Below the pieces are notes generated by a model. It was not told where the DNA came from, searched no databases, and was given only the letters and a program-made list of their open reading frames with translations. The position numbers and the translations under genes were made by a program. From a virus: 27,773 bases of DNA. Where the stretch lies: positions 1 to 27,773 of IMG/VR virus record IMGVR_UViG_3300025890_002947. One strand, written 5' to 3'. Below, piece after piece: positions 8,572-15,416 of this stretch (the first letter of the stretch is position 1; every line of letters begins with the position of its first letter).

Positions 8572-9321
8572 CTAATTCTCCAAAAAATTTAATAAGTTGT
8601 CAATTACTGTTAAGCCTCTATCCTTGGCCTGCTTAGTCTTAATGGACTCCTGTCCACTCTCATTGACTAAGATAGTAACATCCTTTGTTAAAGTTGATTT
8701 TACAAGAAAGCCTCGGCTTTTCAATTCCTTTGCAGCTTCGGCTTTGGTTTTATAGCTAGATAACTTACCAGTAATACACACAATTCCTTTGAGTTTTTGC
8801 ATTACAGAATTTTTGAAAGTCCAATCAAAAGGAAGTGTTGTGCAGAAATAATCTAAACATTCTTCCATCCAGCTAATAAGGTTGGCTGTAGCTTTTTCTC
8901 CTAGTCCGGCGTCTCTACAAGAAAAATCAGTTATATCAAATATAGTTTTATGAGTTTTTGATAATTTTTCTGTAGCTGTTCTTCCGATAAGAGGTATGCT
9001 AAAGCCAGGTAAAATGTCGTTCAAGGACAAAGACTTAGAATTCTCTATCTCTACGAATAACTTCTTACCTAATTTTTCAGACGAGAGAGCCTCGATAATT
9101 TCATTCTCAGAAAGAGAATAAATATCACAAATAGTGTGAAGCTCTAGTTTTTTAATGGTGGATACGCCGAGGCCTTTGATCTTGAGAGTTTTGCAAAAAC
9201 TCTCAATCTGCTTCAGGCTGCGCTCACCACAAGACGAGTTAGTACAATAAAGTATATCATTTCTCAACTGTAGCACTACGCCACAAGATGGGCAAGCACT
9301 TGGAAATACTATATTTTGCAC
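8572..9321 (-). CDS. ligB: NAD+-dependent DNA ligase, C-terminal subunit (zinc finger, HhH, BRCT)
   Basis: The DNA-binding half of a bacterial-type LigA. Seen in 249 residues: a four-Cys zinc finger (C10, C13, C26, C31), helix-hairpin-helix repeats (KGLGVSTIKKLEL, PLIGRTATEKL, DAGLGEKATANL; about 50-145), and a BRCT domain at the C-terminus (KGIVCITGKLSSYKTKAEAA onward, about 168-249). It has no adenylation domain; that is encoded by the next gene upstream. Phage T5 likewise has a two-gene NAD+ ligase. The start is GTG at 9321 after AGAGGAAG, with its own promoter at 9351-9379. Together the two products should seal nicks using NAD+. Confidence 0.9.
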   Translation of the reverse strand: MQNIVFPSACPSCGVVLQLRNDILYCTNSSCGERSLKQIESFCKTLKIKGLGVSTIKKLELHTICDIYSLSENEIIEALSSEKLGKKLFVEIENSKSLSLNDILPGFSIPLIGRTATEKLSKTHKTIFDITDFSCRDAGLGEKATANLISWMEECLDYFCTTLPFDWTFKNSVMQKLKGIVCITGKLSSYKTKAEAAKELKSRGFLVKSTLTKDVTILVNESGQESIKTKQAKDRGLTVIDNLLNFLEN

Positions 9322-9350
9322 TAAGTTTCTTCCTCTGAATTTAAGTATAT

Positions 9351-9379
9351 ATTATAGGGGACTTTACATAAAAAGTCAA
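9351..9379 (-). promoter_or_regulatory. Sigma70-type promoter for the ligase B subunit
   Basis: Minus strand: TTGACT (9374-9379) and TATAAT (9351-9356) with a 17-base spacer, followed by a leader of about 23 bases with AGAGGAAG before the GTG start. One mismatch in the -35. Confidence 0.8.
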
Positions 9380-9390
9380 GGTTTATTTTT

Positions 9391-10314
9391 TTAAAGGTCA
9401 ACGCGTCTAACGATTCTTGGGATAATATCACCAGACCTTATTACTTCAACTTGACATCCAAGTTTCAGATCAAGACTTCGTATGTAGTTTATATTGTGTA
9501 GAGTTGCACGAGAAACAGTAGCTCCTTCAATGTCAACAGGCTCTAGAATTGCTACAGGGCTTACGACCCCGCTTTTGCCTACTTGCCACTCTACGTCAAC
9601 CAGAGTAGTTATCTTCCCCTGCTTCTGAGTTTTCAATGCAAAAGCACCTTTTGGGTGATGTGCTGTGTATCCCATACTTTCAAACTTCTCGTAGGAGTTT
9701 ATTCGATACACAGTTCCATCAGTTGGAAACTTAGAGCAATCGTCAAGATAAGCTGTTCTGAAGCCCAGGCTGCGAAGCATAGCCATAGCAGCATCGTAAG
9801 TAGGCAATTTATATGGCTGCATTTCATAGCCAAAGAAATACAAGTCCCGGAAAGAAAAATCCTCCGTAGACTTGAGATTCAATGCACCCGCTGCATAGTT
9901 ACGAGCATTGGGTATACTTGAAGGAGCAACTACTTCTCCAGTAATTTGCAAAGGCCAAGTTACATCGACTCTCGTAGGAACTAAGAACTGCATCTTATCC
10001 GTGATGTCTTGTCCTTTGATTCCGTCTCCTCTGGTGAGTGCGAGTCTTAGAACTCCATTTTCATACAGCAAAGACACGGCTGCACCATCAAGTTTTGGAC
10101 TCAGGCACACTTCGTCTAAACGAAAAGGGGGCTTCATAAGATTGAAGCATTTTTGAAGAGAGTACATTCTGTAGTGGTGAGGTATTCCCTTGTTCATAGG
10201 AAACCCAACTTCTACATAATGATACTTATCTGCTAGTCTATCCCATTCTTCGTCTGAAAGAATAGGCTCGCCCTTAAAATACTTTTGAGCAGCATAGTCT
10301 AAGAAAGTTTGCAT
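9391..10314 (-). CDS. ligA: NAD+-dependent DNA ligase, adenylation/OB subunit
   Basis: The catalytic half of the split ligase, 307 residues. Seen: a short N-terminal region resembling the NMN-binding Ia domain (YAAQKYFKGEPILSDEEWDRL); MYSLQK (50-55), equivalent to the MLSL element; the adenylated lysine in SPKLDG (K74); TRGDGIKGQDIT (about 94-105); the motif containing ITGEVV; and an OB fold with GCQVEVIRSGDIIPRIVRRV at the C-terminus. It lacks the zinc finger, HhH and BRCT, which the 8572-9321 gene supplies. The ATG at 10314 follows AGAGGT; the promoter is at 10343-10371. Each half has its own promoter, so subunit ratios could be set separately. Confidence 0.92.
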   Translation of the reverse strand: MQTFLDYAAQKYFKGEPILSDEEWDRLADKYHYVEVGFPMNKGIPHHYRMYSLQKCFNLMKPPFRLDEVCLSPKLDGAAVSLLYENGVLRLALTRGDGIKGQDITDKMQFLVPTRVDVTWPLQITGEVVAPSSIPNARNYAAGALNLKSTEDFSFRDLYFFGYEMQPYKLPTYDAAMAMLRSLGFRTAYLDDCSKFPTDGTVYRINSYEKFESMGYTAHHPKGAFALKTQKQGKITTLVDVEWQVGKSGVVSPVAILEPVDIEGATVSRATLHNINYIRSLDLKLGCQVEVIRSGDIIPRIVRRVDL

Positions 10315-10342
10315 TTTTTACCTCTGTAAAACTGTAAAGAAT

Positions 10343-10371
10343 AGTATACTAAATTTCAGGTAAAATGTCAA
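10343..10371 (-). promoter_or_regulatory. Sigma70-type promoter for the ligase A subunit
   Basis: Minus strand: TTGACA (10366-10371) and TATACT (10343-10348), 17-base spacer, with a leader carrying AGAGGT ahead of the ATG at 10314. Confidence 0.8.
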
Positions 10372-10374
10372 GGA

Positions 10375-10674
10375 TTATTTGTAAATATCCTGGATTAAAT
10401 CTGCGAAATGTTCTTCTATTACTTCTTTTGATTCTGCAAGAGAAAGTATTTCAGTCAAACCAATAAAGAGCTCTCGAGTATTTGAAAAGTCTATTGCCAT
10501 AGAAATTCCTTCTTTCGAAGGCTTCCATTCTTCTTCAAAGTCTAAATAATATTTTCGCAGTCCTAGGTATTCTACACCTCGAAAGGTGCTTATTGTGAGA
10601 CGTACTTGATGGCCTTTTTCAGAATCATAATGTATAACTCGTTCATAGACCTCAGGGGCTTCGTGTAATTCCAT
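10375..10674 (-). CDS. PC4-like single-stranded DNA-binding protein
   Basis: A 99-residue protein. Seen: the segment QVRLTISTFRGVEYLGLRKYYLD, then EEEWKPSKEGISMAIDF, then a C-terminal helix from about 68 to 99. This follows the pattern of PC4/YdbC proteins, in which a curved beta-sheet with a (V/I)R-W/F-x-G-x-x-x-x-x-I/L-R-x-Y-Y signature and a K-P-x-x-x-G-I turn binds single-stranded DNA as a dimer. A PC4-like protein is known from phage T5. Position between the ligase and other replication genes agrees with an ssDNA-binding role in replication or transcription. No experimental support is available here. Confidence 0.65.
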   Translation of the reverse strand: MELHEAPEVYERVIHYDSEKGHQVRLTISTFRGVEYLGLRKYYLDFEEEWKPSKEGISMAIDFSNTRELFIGLTEILSLAESKEVIEEHFADLIQDIYK

Positions 10675-10676
10675 AA

Positions 10677-10943
10677 CTACCTCTGGTTCTTTAAAACTGA
10701 GGATAGGGGTACTACACTGGTCACATTCTTAGGTTTTAGGAGTCGATAAGAATCTGTGTCCCAGCAAAAGAATAAAACTGTAGAGTCGTTTTCTTTTGTT
10801 CGACTTTTCTTATTTTGAATGTACTCCGTAGTAAAGTCTAACGTACAAACATTGTACTTTAGCTTCTTAGAGTTTTCACTCCTGTAGGTGATGATGGCGT
10901 CGCCATAATTTCTGACTACAGCCTTTAGGTCTTCCTTTTTCAC
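10677..10943 (-). CDS. Small phage protein, unknown function
   Basis: An 88-residue protein I do not recognise. It reads as a small beta-rich domain: DAIITYRSENSKKLKYNVCTLDF, then a charged linker, then STVLFFCWDTDSYRLLKPKNV. There are no membrane segments. It lies two bases upstream of the PC4-like gene in the same direction, so the two are likely co-transcribed and perhaps functionally linked. Confidence 0.6.
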   Translation of the reverse strand: MKKEDLKAVVRNYGDAIITYRSENSKKLKYNVCTLDFTTEYIQNKKSRTKENDSTVLFFCWDTDSYRLLKPKNVTSVVPLSSVLKNQR

Positions 10944-11016
10944 TGTTTCTCCTTAATACCAGGTTAAGCAAACTTTTTTGCAACTGCTGAACTTCAAGGT
11001 GAAACCTATGAATGTA

Positions 11017-11054
11017 AGAAAACACCGAGAAGCCGAAACTCCTCGGTGTTTTTA
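11017..11054 (-). terminator. Rho-independent terminator (possibly bidirectional)
   Basis: A nine-pair stem AACACCGAG (11021-11029) with CTCGGTGTT (11042-11050) around a 12-base loop. It is flanked by T-rich runs on both strands (TTTTT on plus; TTTTCTT on minus). It directly follows the 11063-11425 gene, so its main use is probably on the minus strand. Confidence 0.8.
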
Positions 11055-11062
11055 GCCTACTA

Positions 11063-11425
11063 TTAGTTATTATTTACTGAGTTGATTACTCCGGTAAAAT
11101 ACTGCGCGGCTTTACCAGTTAGTTTACTGATAATATCCTCATCAACCTCTTGACCAGTATCAGTCAGAGCAGCAATCAAAGCATCGCAAGCTGCCTGCTT
11201 AGAAATCCTAGTACCACCTGATGATCCTGAAGAGGATGAGGCTGCAGCAGCAGGAGATTTTTTAACGTATACATTATTTTTAGTTAGAATCATACGAACC
11301 CCGTTGGGGCTTTCTTCCAGATCTTCTGCAATCTCTTTAACGAGTTCCATCGAATTCTCAGGAGTAGGGTTACCATCCTGATAGGCTTCAATGGCGGCCA
11401 ATCTTTTTACTTCGTCCCATGCCAT
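11063..11425 (-). CDS. Small HTH-like protein with Ser/Ala linker
   Basis: A 120-residue two-part protein. Residues 1-54 contain an HTH-like unit (VKRLAAIEAYQDGN, then EIAEDLEESPNGVRMILTKNNVYV) matching the repeat pattern of the 7845-8570 protein. A low-complexity Ala/Ser/Gly linker follows (about 58-70), then a helical C-terminal domain (SKQAACDALIAALTDTG, EDIISKLTGKAAQYFTGVI). The gene has a private promoter (11463-11492) and terminator (11017-11054), so it is a single-gene unit, probably strongly expressed. Likely DNA-binding; no known partner. Confidence 0.65.
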   Translation of the reverse strand: MAWDEVKRLAAIEAYQDGNPTPENSMELVKEIAEDLEESPNGVRMILTKNNVYVKKSPAAAASSSSGSSGGTRISKQAACDALIAALTDTGQEVDEDIISKLTGKAAQYFTGVINSVNNN

Positions 11426-11462
11426 GAAAAATATTCCTTCTTTTCAGTAAGTTTGAAAATAT

Positions 11463-11492
11463 ATTATATGAGGTTTTTAACATTATTGTCAA
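11463..11492 (-). promoter_or_regulatory. Sigma70-type promoter for the 11063-11425 gene
   Basis: Minus strand: TTGACA (11487-11492) and TATAAT (11463-11468) with an 18-base spacer, followed by a leader of about 35 bases carrying AAGGAA before the ATG at 11425. The upstream flank is A/T-rich like the other promoters. Confidence 0.8.
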
Positions 11493-11502
11493 GAATTATT
11501 TT

Positions 11503-12213
11503 TTACAATCTTGATAAATCAACTCCATACTTTTTTAAGTGTTCTAGCTTGCCCAAATCGTAGGCAAGTGAATAAGCAAAAAACCCGCCTGATGTAACAC
11601 CGGGAAAGAAACTATCTGACCAGTCTCCATCTTCCACAATGTAAATACTATAAAGTTTAGAAGCGTATTCATTTTCGTAATCTTTTGTAATTACACCCTT
11701 CAAAGAGTCCTGGTGGTCAATAGAGTATTCTTTCTTTACTACAGCGGTTTTGTGGTACTGAGCAGACCAAACGATCTCACCTTCTTCAAATGTCTCTGAC
11801 ACTGCATTATCTGGTAGATACGCTACTCGTGCCTGCTCTTCCTTTGTCCCTCTATCGGGAACTCCTATCTTTTCTAGCAAAGTTTTTATGAAGCCAGGGC
11901 TTCTAAACAATGAAGAAGCTATTTCAGAAACAGAAATGCCATGCAAGTAGCTTGTGACTGCCTCTGCAATCTCATAGTTTGTCGCAGGCTTTCCTCTGTT
12001 CTGTGCTTTTCGTTTTTGTATAAACTCTTTACGATCTTTATACTCTTGAATTATATTTGCAAGTCTAGTTGTATTGTAACTTATATTGAGCATTTCGCAG
12101 GCGGAACGCTTCGTAATCTTTTCCTGTGAAGGGGACTCCAAGGCCTCGATTACTCGTTGGATGTTTGCGTCCGACAGGTTCTCGTGCTCTTTCTTCTTTA
12201 TTCCTCTTCTCAA
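11503..12213 (-). CDS. HTH DNA-binding protein
   Basis: About 236 residues. Seen: an N-terminal helix-turn-helix (KITKRSACEMLNISYNTTRL), a basic stretch (KDRKEFIQKRKAQNRGKPAT), a second HTH-like unit (EIASSLFRSPGFIKTLLEKIGVP), and a C-terminal aromatic domain of unknown fold. It resembles phage regulators that combine two HTH units. I place the start at the TTG at 12213 because CTGGAG precedes it; an in-frame ATG at 12252 would add 13 residues but lacks a clear ribosome site. Either start overlaps the end of the diphosphohydrolase-like gene by well over 100 bases in another frame. The latter's C-terminal tail may be poorly conserved. Confidence 0.65.
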   Translation of the reverse strand: MRRGIKKKEHENLSDANIQRVIEALESPSQEKITKRSACEMLNISYNTTRLANIIQEYKDRKEFIQKRKAQNRGKPATNYEIAEAVTSYLHGISVSEIASSLFRSPGFIKTLLEKIGVPDRGTKEEQARVAYLPDNAVSETFEEGEIVWSAQYHKTAVVKKEYSIDHQDSLKGVITKDYENEYASKLYSIYIVEDGDWSDSFFPGVTSGGFFAYSLAYDLGKLEHLKKYGVDLSRL

Positions 12214-12484
12214 TTCTATTCTCCAGTATAAATAATAAACAACAGATTGCATGGGCTTCGTGAGAAAGCCCGGTTTCTTCGTCTAATTCTTCTCCAGACA
12301 TGGCAGCAAGAATATGCCTCAGTGCTGCACTTGTGTATCTTTGCTCCAACCCCGCACACCATTTCCAGTTGTCCGGACTATATTTCTTTGCTCCATAGCT
12401 AAGAACTTCCCCTACTTCTAAAATAGCATTTGGAGGAAGCAAATACATCTCTGGTTTTTCTGAGTCGAATTTCTTTCCTTTCAT
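12065..12484 (-). CDS. dATP/dGTP diphosphohydrolase-like protein (DUF5664 type)
   Basis: A 139-residue protein. Seen: KFDSEKPEMYLLPPNAILEVGEVLSYGAKKY, then NWKW, then RYTSAALRHILAAMSGEELDEETGLSHEAHAICCLLFILE. The KFD-x-KP start, the YGA-x-KY-x-x-x-NW element, the RHI and the ExGxxHxxHAxxxLLFL ending are hallmarks of a phage family described as dATP/dGTP diphosphohydrolase N-terminal domain. Metal-binding acidic and His residues are all present. Expected reaction: (d)NTP to (d)NMP and pyrophosphate, adjusting nucleotide pools; the real substrate is unknown. The last 45 residues are polar and overlap the next gene. The name comes from memory of the signature. Confidence 0.65.
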   Translation of the reverse strand: MKGKKFDSEKPEMYLLPPNAILEVGEVLSYGAKKYSPDNWKWCAGLEQRYTSAALRHILAAMSGEELDEETGLSHEAHAICCLLFILENRIEKRNKEERAREPVGRKHPTSNRGLGVPFTGKDYEAFRLRNAQYKLQYN

Positions 12485-12687
12485 TGTGGGTCTCTCAAAT
12501 GTTCTAAGTCTGATACGGTGATTTCCTGATCTTCCATGTATTCTTGAGCAGTCGTAAATTTAAGGTCTCTTATTTCCTCAGTAAGACGCTTATTTTCTTC
12601 TACCAGTCTTTTTATGTTCCCATAGGAAGCGGAAAGTTGCCCTGTCAAAATTCTTATCTCACCCTTTAGCTGTAATTCTTTTGTCAT
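12481..12687 (-). CDS. Small coiled-coil protein
   Basis: Likely 68 residues from the ATG at 12687, with heptad-like helices (LKGEIRILTGQLSASYGNIKR, LVEENKRLTEEIRDLKF) and an acidic tail. A longer frame to 12801 exists but lies wholly inside the coding region of the upstream gene, and its extra residues look like a shadow translation. It overlaps the upstream gene by 29 bases and the downstream start by 4 (ATGA). Function unknown; the coiled coil suggests oligomerisation. Confidence 0.5.
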   Translation of the reverse strand: MTKELQLKGEIRILTGQLSASYGNIKRLVEENKRLTEEIRDLKFTTAQEYMEDQEITVSDLEHLRDPQ

Positions 12688-13261
12688 AATCTGCATAATC
12701 TTCGTTCCACCAGAGTGGCTTTGGCCTGTGTGACCAAGTTGCAAAAGTAGCTTTATCCAAATGATAGTAATCCCTATATGCTTCAATAGGATCTTCTTCA
12801 TTTTTCAGTATATCTGGCATTGCCATTGCAAAAGGCGTGAGACCGAGTCTCTCCATATTAGTAGGGAGAGGTAATTTATTTACTACTTCTGCAATAGATT
12901 TATGCTCTTTGCCATAACGATAACGATACTCGTCATTGAGAGCATTGCCATAACAATGAGTCCATTCAAAGTTATCCAACGAAGACCTTGCCCATATTGT
13001 ACATGGATGATTGTACATCATAGGAAGGTAGGGGGTTAGAGGCCTTTCCTCAGGTTTAAGATGTTTGATTTCTTTCTTCATCTCATTTAGCTTTGCTGAT
13101 TCAGGCTTTGTGAGTGCACGGGGTATAAACCCTAGATGTACGTCTACCCAGATACAGGTGCAAAGTATCTGTGCAACTTCTAGAGGCATTTTTACAATGT
13201 GCTTATCTACATGATACTCCGCACACTTGTCAAGGTTAGTGTCTAATACAAATAAATTCAT
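12659..13261 (-). CDS. Conserved phage protein (MNLFVLD...HxVKM family), unknown function
   Basis: A 200-residue soluble protein of a family I have seen widely in phages as hypothetical. Conserved-looking points are MNLFVLDTNLDKCAEYHVDKHIVKMPLE at the N-terminus, NHPCTIWARSSLDNFEWTHCYGNALNDEYRYRYGK in the middle, LTPFAMAMPDI, then EAYRDYYHLDK and PLWWNED at the end. The many His, Trp and Asp residues suggest a catalytic or nucleic-acid-binding site. A distant link to pyrimidine-dimer glycosylases is sometimes proposed; I cannot verify it from sequence alone. The ATG at 13261 overlaps the stop of the upstream gene. Confidence 0.7.
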   Translation of the reverse strand: MNLFVLDTNLDKCAEYHVDKHIVKMPLEVAQILCTCIWVDVHLGFIPRALTKPESAKLNEMKKEIKHLKPEERPLTPYLPMMYNHPCTIWARSSLDNFEWTHCYGNALNDEYRYRYGKEHKSIAEVVNKLPLPTNMERLGLTPFAMAMPDILKNEEDPIEAYRDYYHLDKATFATWSHRPKPLWWNEDYADYDKRITAKG

Positions 13262-13464
13262 AAACTATGCGGCCAATGGTTGATTGCATCTTTACTGATT
13301 GCATTTAATTTTTTTGTATGAATATGGCCTTTATACTGAGGCCGCTTATTTTCTTCAACCACTTTCGCATAATTTGCTGTAGCTTTTGCAGAATAGACAC
13401 CTGCTGTCCAACCTTTAAGGTTGTTTTTTCTGCTCCGCATTTCAAGGATGTAGAGTTTTTGCAT
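13258..13464 (-). CDS. Small phage protein, unknown function
   Basis: A 68-residue basic protein beginning MQKLYILEMRSRKNN, with a pattern (AGVYSAKATANYAKVVEENK followed by PQYKGHI) that reads like a real small beta-alpha domain. The ATG at 13464 has AGGG seven bases upstream and the stop overlaps the next ATG (ATGA), favouring this frame. A second frame covers the same DNA (13305-13517, see next entry). I prefer this one on protein-likeness and coupling. Confidence 0.55.
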   Translation of the reverse strand: MQKLYILEMRSRKNNLKGWTAGVYSAKATANYAKVVEENKRPQYKGHIHTKKLNAISKDAINHWPHSL

Positions 13465-13517
13465 ATATTAGCCCTATATGAATAATAGTCTTGTCGTTGT
13501 CGGTTGTAATCTTTCAT
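13305..13517 (-). CDS. Possible leaderless overlapping ORF (70 aa)
   Basis: This frame starts at the ATG at 13517, exactly seven bases after the -10 (TAAAAT) of the promoter at 13525-13553, the geometry seen for two other leaderless starts here. It encodes MKDYNRQRQDYYSYRANICK and continues in an Arg/Lys/Gln-rich sequence that is not clearly protein-like after residue 25. It overlaps the 13258-13464 gene in another frame. It may be a short translated leader feeding the downstream gene rather than a functional protein. Reported because the start geometry is precise. Confidence 0.3.
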   Translation of the reverse strand: MKDYNRQRQDYYSYRANICKNSTSLKCGAEKTTLKVGQQVSILQKLQQIMRKWLKKISGLSIKAIFIQKN

Positions 13518-13524
13518 ACTATGT

Positions 13525-13553
13525 ATTTTAATAGATTTCAACAAATATGTCAA
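13525..13553 (-). promoter_or_regulatory. Sigma70-type promoter, leaderless geometry
   Basis: Minus strand: TTGACA (13548-13553) and TAAAAT (13525-13530) with a 17-base spacer; the A of an ATG lies at 13517, eight bases past the -10 end. Probably drives 13258 and the genes after it (to 11503). Confidence 0.75.
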
Positions 13554-13558
13554 GATTA

Positions 13559-13747
13559 TTATTCAAAATAGGTTTCTAACATTTCTAATTTATCGTGGTA
13601 CTCTGCTATATTAGCAAGCTCATCTTCTATGCTCTGCATAATGTTCGGGTGTTCCGCAACACCAACTCTATAGTGTAGATATGTTTCTACATTTATTCGA
13701 TGTTTTTCTATATGAGCTTGAAAGTGCATTTTTGCCGCTTGAATCAT
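13559..13747 (-). CDS. Small conserved phage protein (KHRxNVExYL...GVxEHPxIM type)
   Basis: A 62-residue acidic helical protein: MIQAAKMHFQAHIEKHRINV, then ETYLHYRVGVAEHPNIMQSI, then a C-terminal helix ending KLEMLETYFE. Short proteins with this KHR-NVE-YL-GV-EHP pattern are common in marine phages and have no assigned function. I chose the ATG at 13747 because a partial copy of exactly this start (MIQAAKMH) recurs at 14717-14743, and the upstream extension lies inside the neighbouring gene. AGAAGG lies just before the ATG. Confidence 0.65.
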   Translation of the reverse strand: MIQAAKMHFQAHIEKHRINVETYLHYRVGVAEHPNIMQSIEDELANIAEYHDKLEMLETYFE

Positions 13748-13958
13748 AGCCTTCTTTTTCACTGTCACGAATATCAATACGGCCGGCACAATAATAGGTA
13801 GTGATCTCATCATATTCCCAAACATCGCCCGGGCCTAGACCTTTTGGATAAAATCCTCTGCCTTCTGTAAGAACTTTTGTGACTTTGCGAGTTAGACCAC
13901 GCTCACGATACCAATCCGTTCGTGCGGGTTTATATGCTACTGCTTGAAGGTTTTTCAT
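13668..13958 (-). CDS. Small phage protein, unknown function
   Basis: A 96-residue protein: MKNLQAVAYKPARTDWYRER, a GLTRKVTKVLTEGRGF stretch, GLGPGDVWEYDEITTYYCAG and RIDIRDSEKEGYDSSGKNAL. The aromatic and Gly-rich centre suggests a small beta-fold. The last 20 or so residues overlap the next gene in another frame and are low-complexity. It lies two bases downstream of the 13961-14695 gene and is probably co-transcribed with it. Confidence 0.6.
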   Translation of the reverse strand: MKNLQAVAYKPARTDWYRERGLTRKVTKVLTEGRGFYPKGLGPGDVWEYDEITTYYCAGRIDIRDSEKEGYDSSGKNALSSSYRKTSNKCRNISTL

Positions 13959-13960
13959 TA

Positions 13961-14695
13961 TCAGTTAAACTCCCGTTCCTTTTCCATTCGTCTCAAACAC
14001 TGCTCAATGCCTTCAGTTGGCAACTTGACATAACTGCACCCCACAGTGCCACCTTTCCATGACCATGACCGTTCACCAACTTCGCCATCAAACTGCACAT
14101 CAATATTCACTCGTTCCATTTTTAGAAACGGAAACCACTTGCGATGCCACTTTCGTTTCTCCAGTGTACAGGTTGCTTTGCGTTTTTGTACTTCACCGCT
14201 TTTGAGTGTATAGATGTAGTCATGGACTTCCGTGTGCCCTATTTGCTCTCGAACCTCCCAACTGTTTTGACCTTTTTCTACTTTGTACCACCGCCCTTCT
14301 TTGTTAGCGATCCAATGCCCTTCGAAGATCCAATGTTTGAATGGTAAGTACCAAGTCCATGTTCCACCGCTAGTAACTTGACCTATGCTTGCATCAAAAT
14401 TACCACCTTTGTGTATCCAAAATAGATCCTCGTAAAATTGAAAACCGTATCGAGGCAAATCGCATCCTTCTGCTAGACTGGTACGAAACGGCAATTTGAT
14501 ATGAAAATGCCCCCACCCTAAGTTGAATGCTATAGCATAGTGAGAGTCAAAGTAACCCCCACGGTGTAACACAAGTTCGAAACCAAACCGCGGGGCAAAG
14601 TATCCCCATTTGAAATCAATGCTGTCGTGGTTCTGTCTCCATGCACCTAGCATTCTTAGCCAACGAGGTATTTCATTACCGTACAGTTCTTTCAT
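13961..14695 (-). CDS. Conserved Trp/Gly-rich phage protein, unknown function
   Basis: A 244-residue protein dense in Trp, Gly, Phe and His. Short beta-strand-like repeats of aromatic motifs run from start to end (WGYFAPRFGFELVLHRGGYF, FHIKLPFR, GGTWTWYLPFKHWIFEGHW), then a charged region and GERSWSWKGGTVGCSYVKLP near the C-terminus. No signal peptide or long hydrophobic helix. I have seen this type only as hypothetical phage protein. A beta-rich fold is likely. It sits between the lysis module and small unknown genes; no function is assigned. Confidence 0.65.
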   Translation of the reverse strand: MKELYGNEIPRWLRMLGAWRQNHDSIDFKWGYFAPRFGFELVLHRGGYFDSHYAIAFNLGWGHFHIKLPFRTSLAEGCDLPRYGFQFYEDLFWIHKGGNFDASIGQVTSGGTWTWYLPFKHWIFEGHWIANKEGRWYKVEKGQNSWEVREQIGHTEVHDYIYTLKSGEVQKRKATCTLEKRKWHRKWFPFLKMERVNIDVQFDGEVGERSWSWKGGTVGCSYVKLPTEGIEQCLRRMEKEREFN

Positions 14696-14716
14696 TTTAG
14701 CCTCTCTTCTAGTTCT

Positions 14717-14743
14717 TTAATGCATTTTTGCCGCTTGAATCAT
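14717..14743 (-). pseudogene. Truncated repeat of the 13559-13747 gene start (MIQAAKMH, stop)
   Basis: The 24 bases at 14721-14744 are identical to 13725-13748, the start of the 13559-13747 gene, and similarity continues on the upstream side to 14766. Here the frame reads eight codons, MIQAAKMH, and then TAA. It is either the stump of a former duplicate deleted by recombination or a copied translation-start cassette. Confidence 0.6.
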
Positions 14744-14760
14744 ATCCTCTCTTTTTGGTT

Positions 14761-14964
14761 TCACTGGTTATGACTCCTATCTGTCTGTTGCTTTATTACC
14801 TCTTTTAAAGTGCCAGAATCTTTTTCTTCTGTTTCTTTTTCTGCAGCATCTTTCTGCCAAGCACTGATTTGTGCTCTTAATTGTAAATTTTCTTGATATA
14901 ACTGACTGACTCTAGATGCTAATACTAACATATACTCTTCTTTAACTTGATCTTCTGTTATCAT
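14761..14964 (-). CDS. Small coiled-coil protein next to lysozyme
   Basis: A 67-residue soluble protein: a helix with heptad spacing (ASRVSQLYQENLQLRAQISA, about 17-36), then a Lys/Glu-rich segment and a polar tail. The ATG overlaps the lysozyme stop (ATGA), so translation is coupled. A lysis accessory role is possible, but there is no membrane anchor or lipobox to support a spanin. Confidence 0.55.
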   Translation of the reverse strand: MITEDQVKEEYMLVLASRVSQLYQENLQLRAQISAWQKDAAEKETEEKDSGTLKEVIKQQTDRSHNQ

Positions 14965-15416
14965 TCGACCTCCTCTAGTCGTGACATTAGTCTTTCGGCT
15001 CGATTAGTTACTTGATTGTACCAACGAGAATCTCTTCCTTCTTTTGCCGCTTCTTTCCAGTTCTGTCCATGAATTGCTTGATTAAACTTTACAAACTTAC
15101 CAAGACGAGGTCTTCCAAGATTGAACATCATGTTGATAAGAATCTCTTGCACTTCTCCAGGCAGGTGATGAAATATTCCAGCACCATACAGATGATAGCA
15201 CTCACGGATCATTGTTTCAAAATCCTCATCAAAAGCTGTGTCTATTCTTATTTGAGATATAGGAGTTCCTACTGGCTCTCCATATTCCGGGTCTGTTTTT
15301 GTGATTAGATGCCCTACACCAAAGGTAGGGTATCCAAGATGATCGACATAAATGGAGTGTTCTACTCCTTCATCTATGTAAAGTTGTTCTCTTACTCTTT
15401 TTATATCGAAATTCAT
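14961..15416 (-). CDS. Endolysin, T4-type lysozyme (GH24)
   Basis: Muramidase of 151 residues that cleaves peptidoglycan at the end of infection. Seen: the T4 lysozyme catalytic triad in YIDEGVEHSIYVDHLGYPTFGVGHL: E16 (T4 Glu11), D25 (T4 Asp20) and T31 (T4 Thr26), then the GHL motif; the C-terminal lobe contains WKEAAKEGRDSRWYNQVTNRA, very close to T4 SRWYNQTPNRA. There is no signal peptide, so it needs the holin encoded by the next gene upstream. ATGA overlaps link it to both neighbours. Confidence 0.93.
   Translation of the reverse strand: MNFDIKRVREQLYIDEGVEHSIYVDHLGYPTFGVGHLITKTDPEYGEPVGTPISQIRIDTAFDEDFETMIRECYHLYGAGIFHHLPGEVQEILINMMFNLGRPRLGKFVKFNQAIHGQNWKEAAKEGRDSRWYNQVTNRAERLMSRLEEVE

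Noticed and set aside
12687-12801. N-terminal extension of the 12481 coiled-coil gene
   Set aside because: It lies in an alternative frame of the better-supported 12659-13261 gene and reads as a hydrophobic shadow without a ribosome site.
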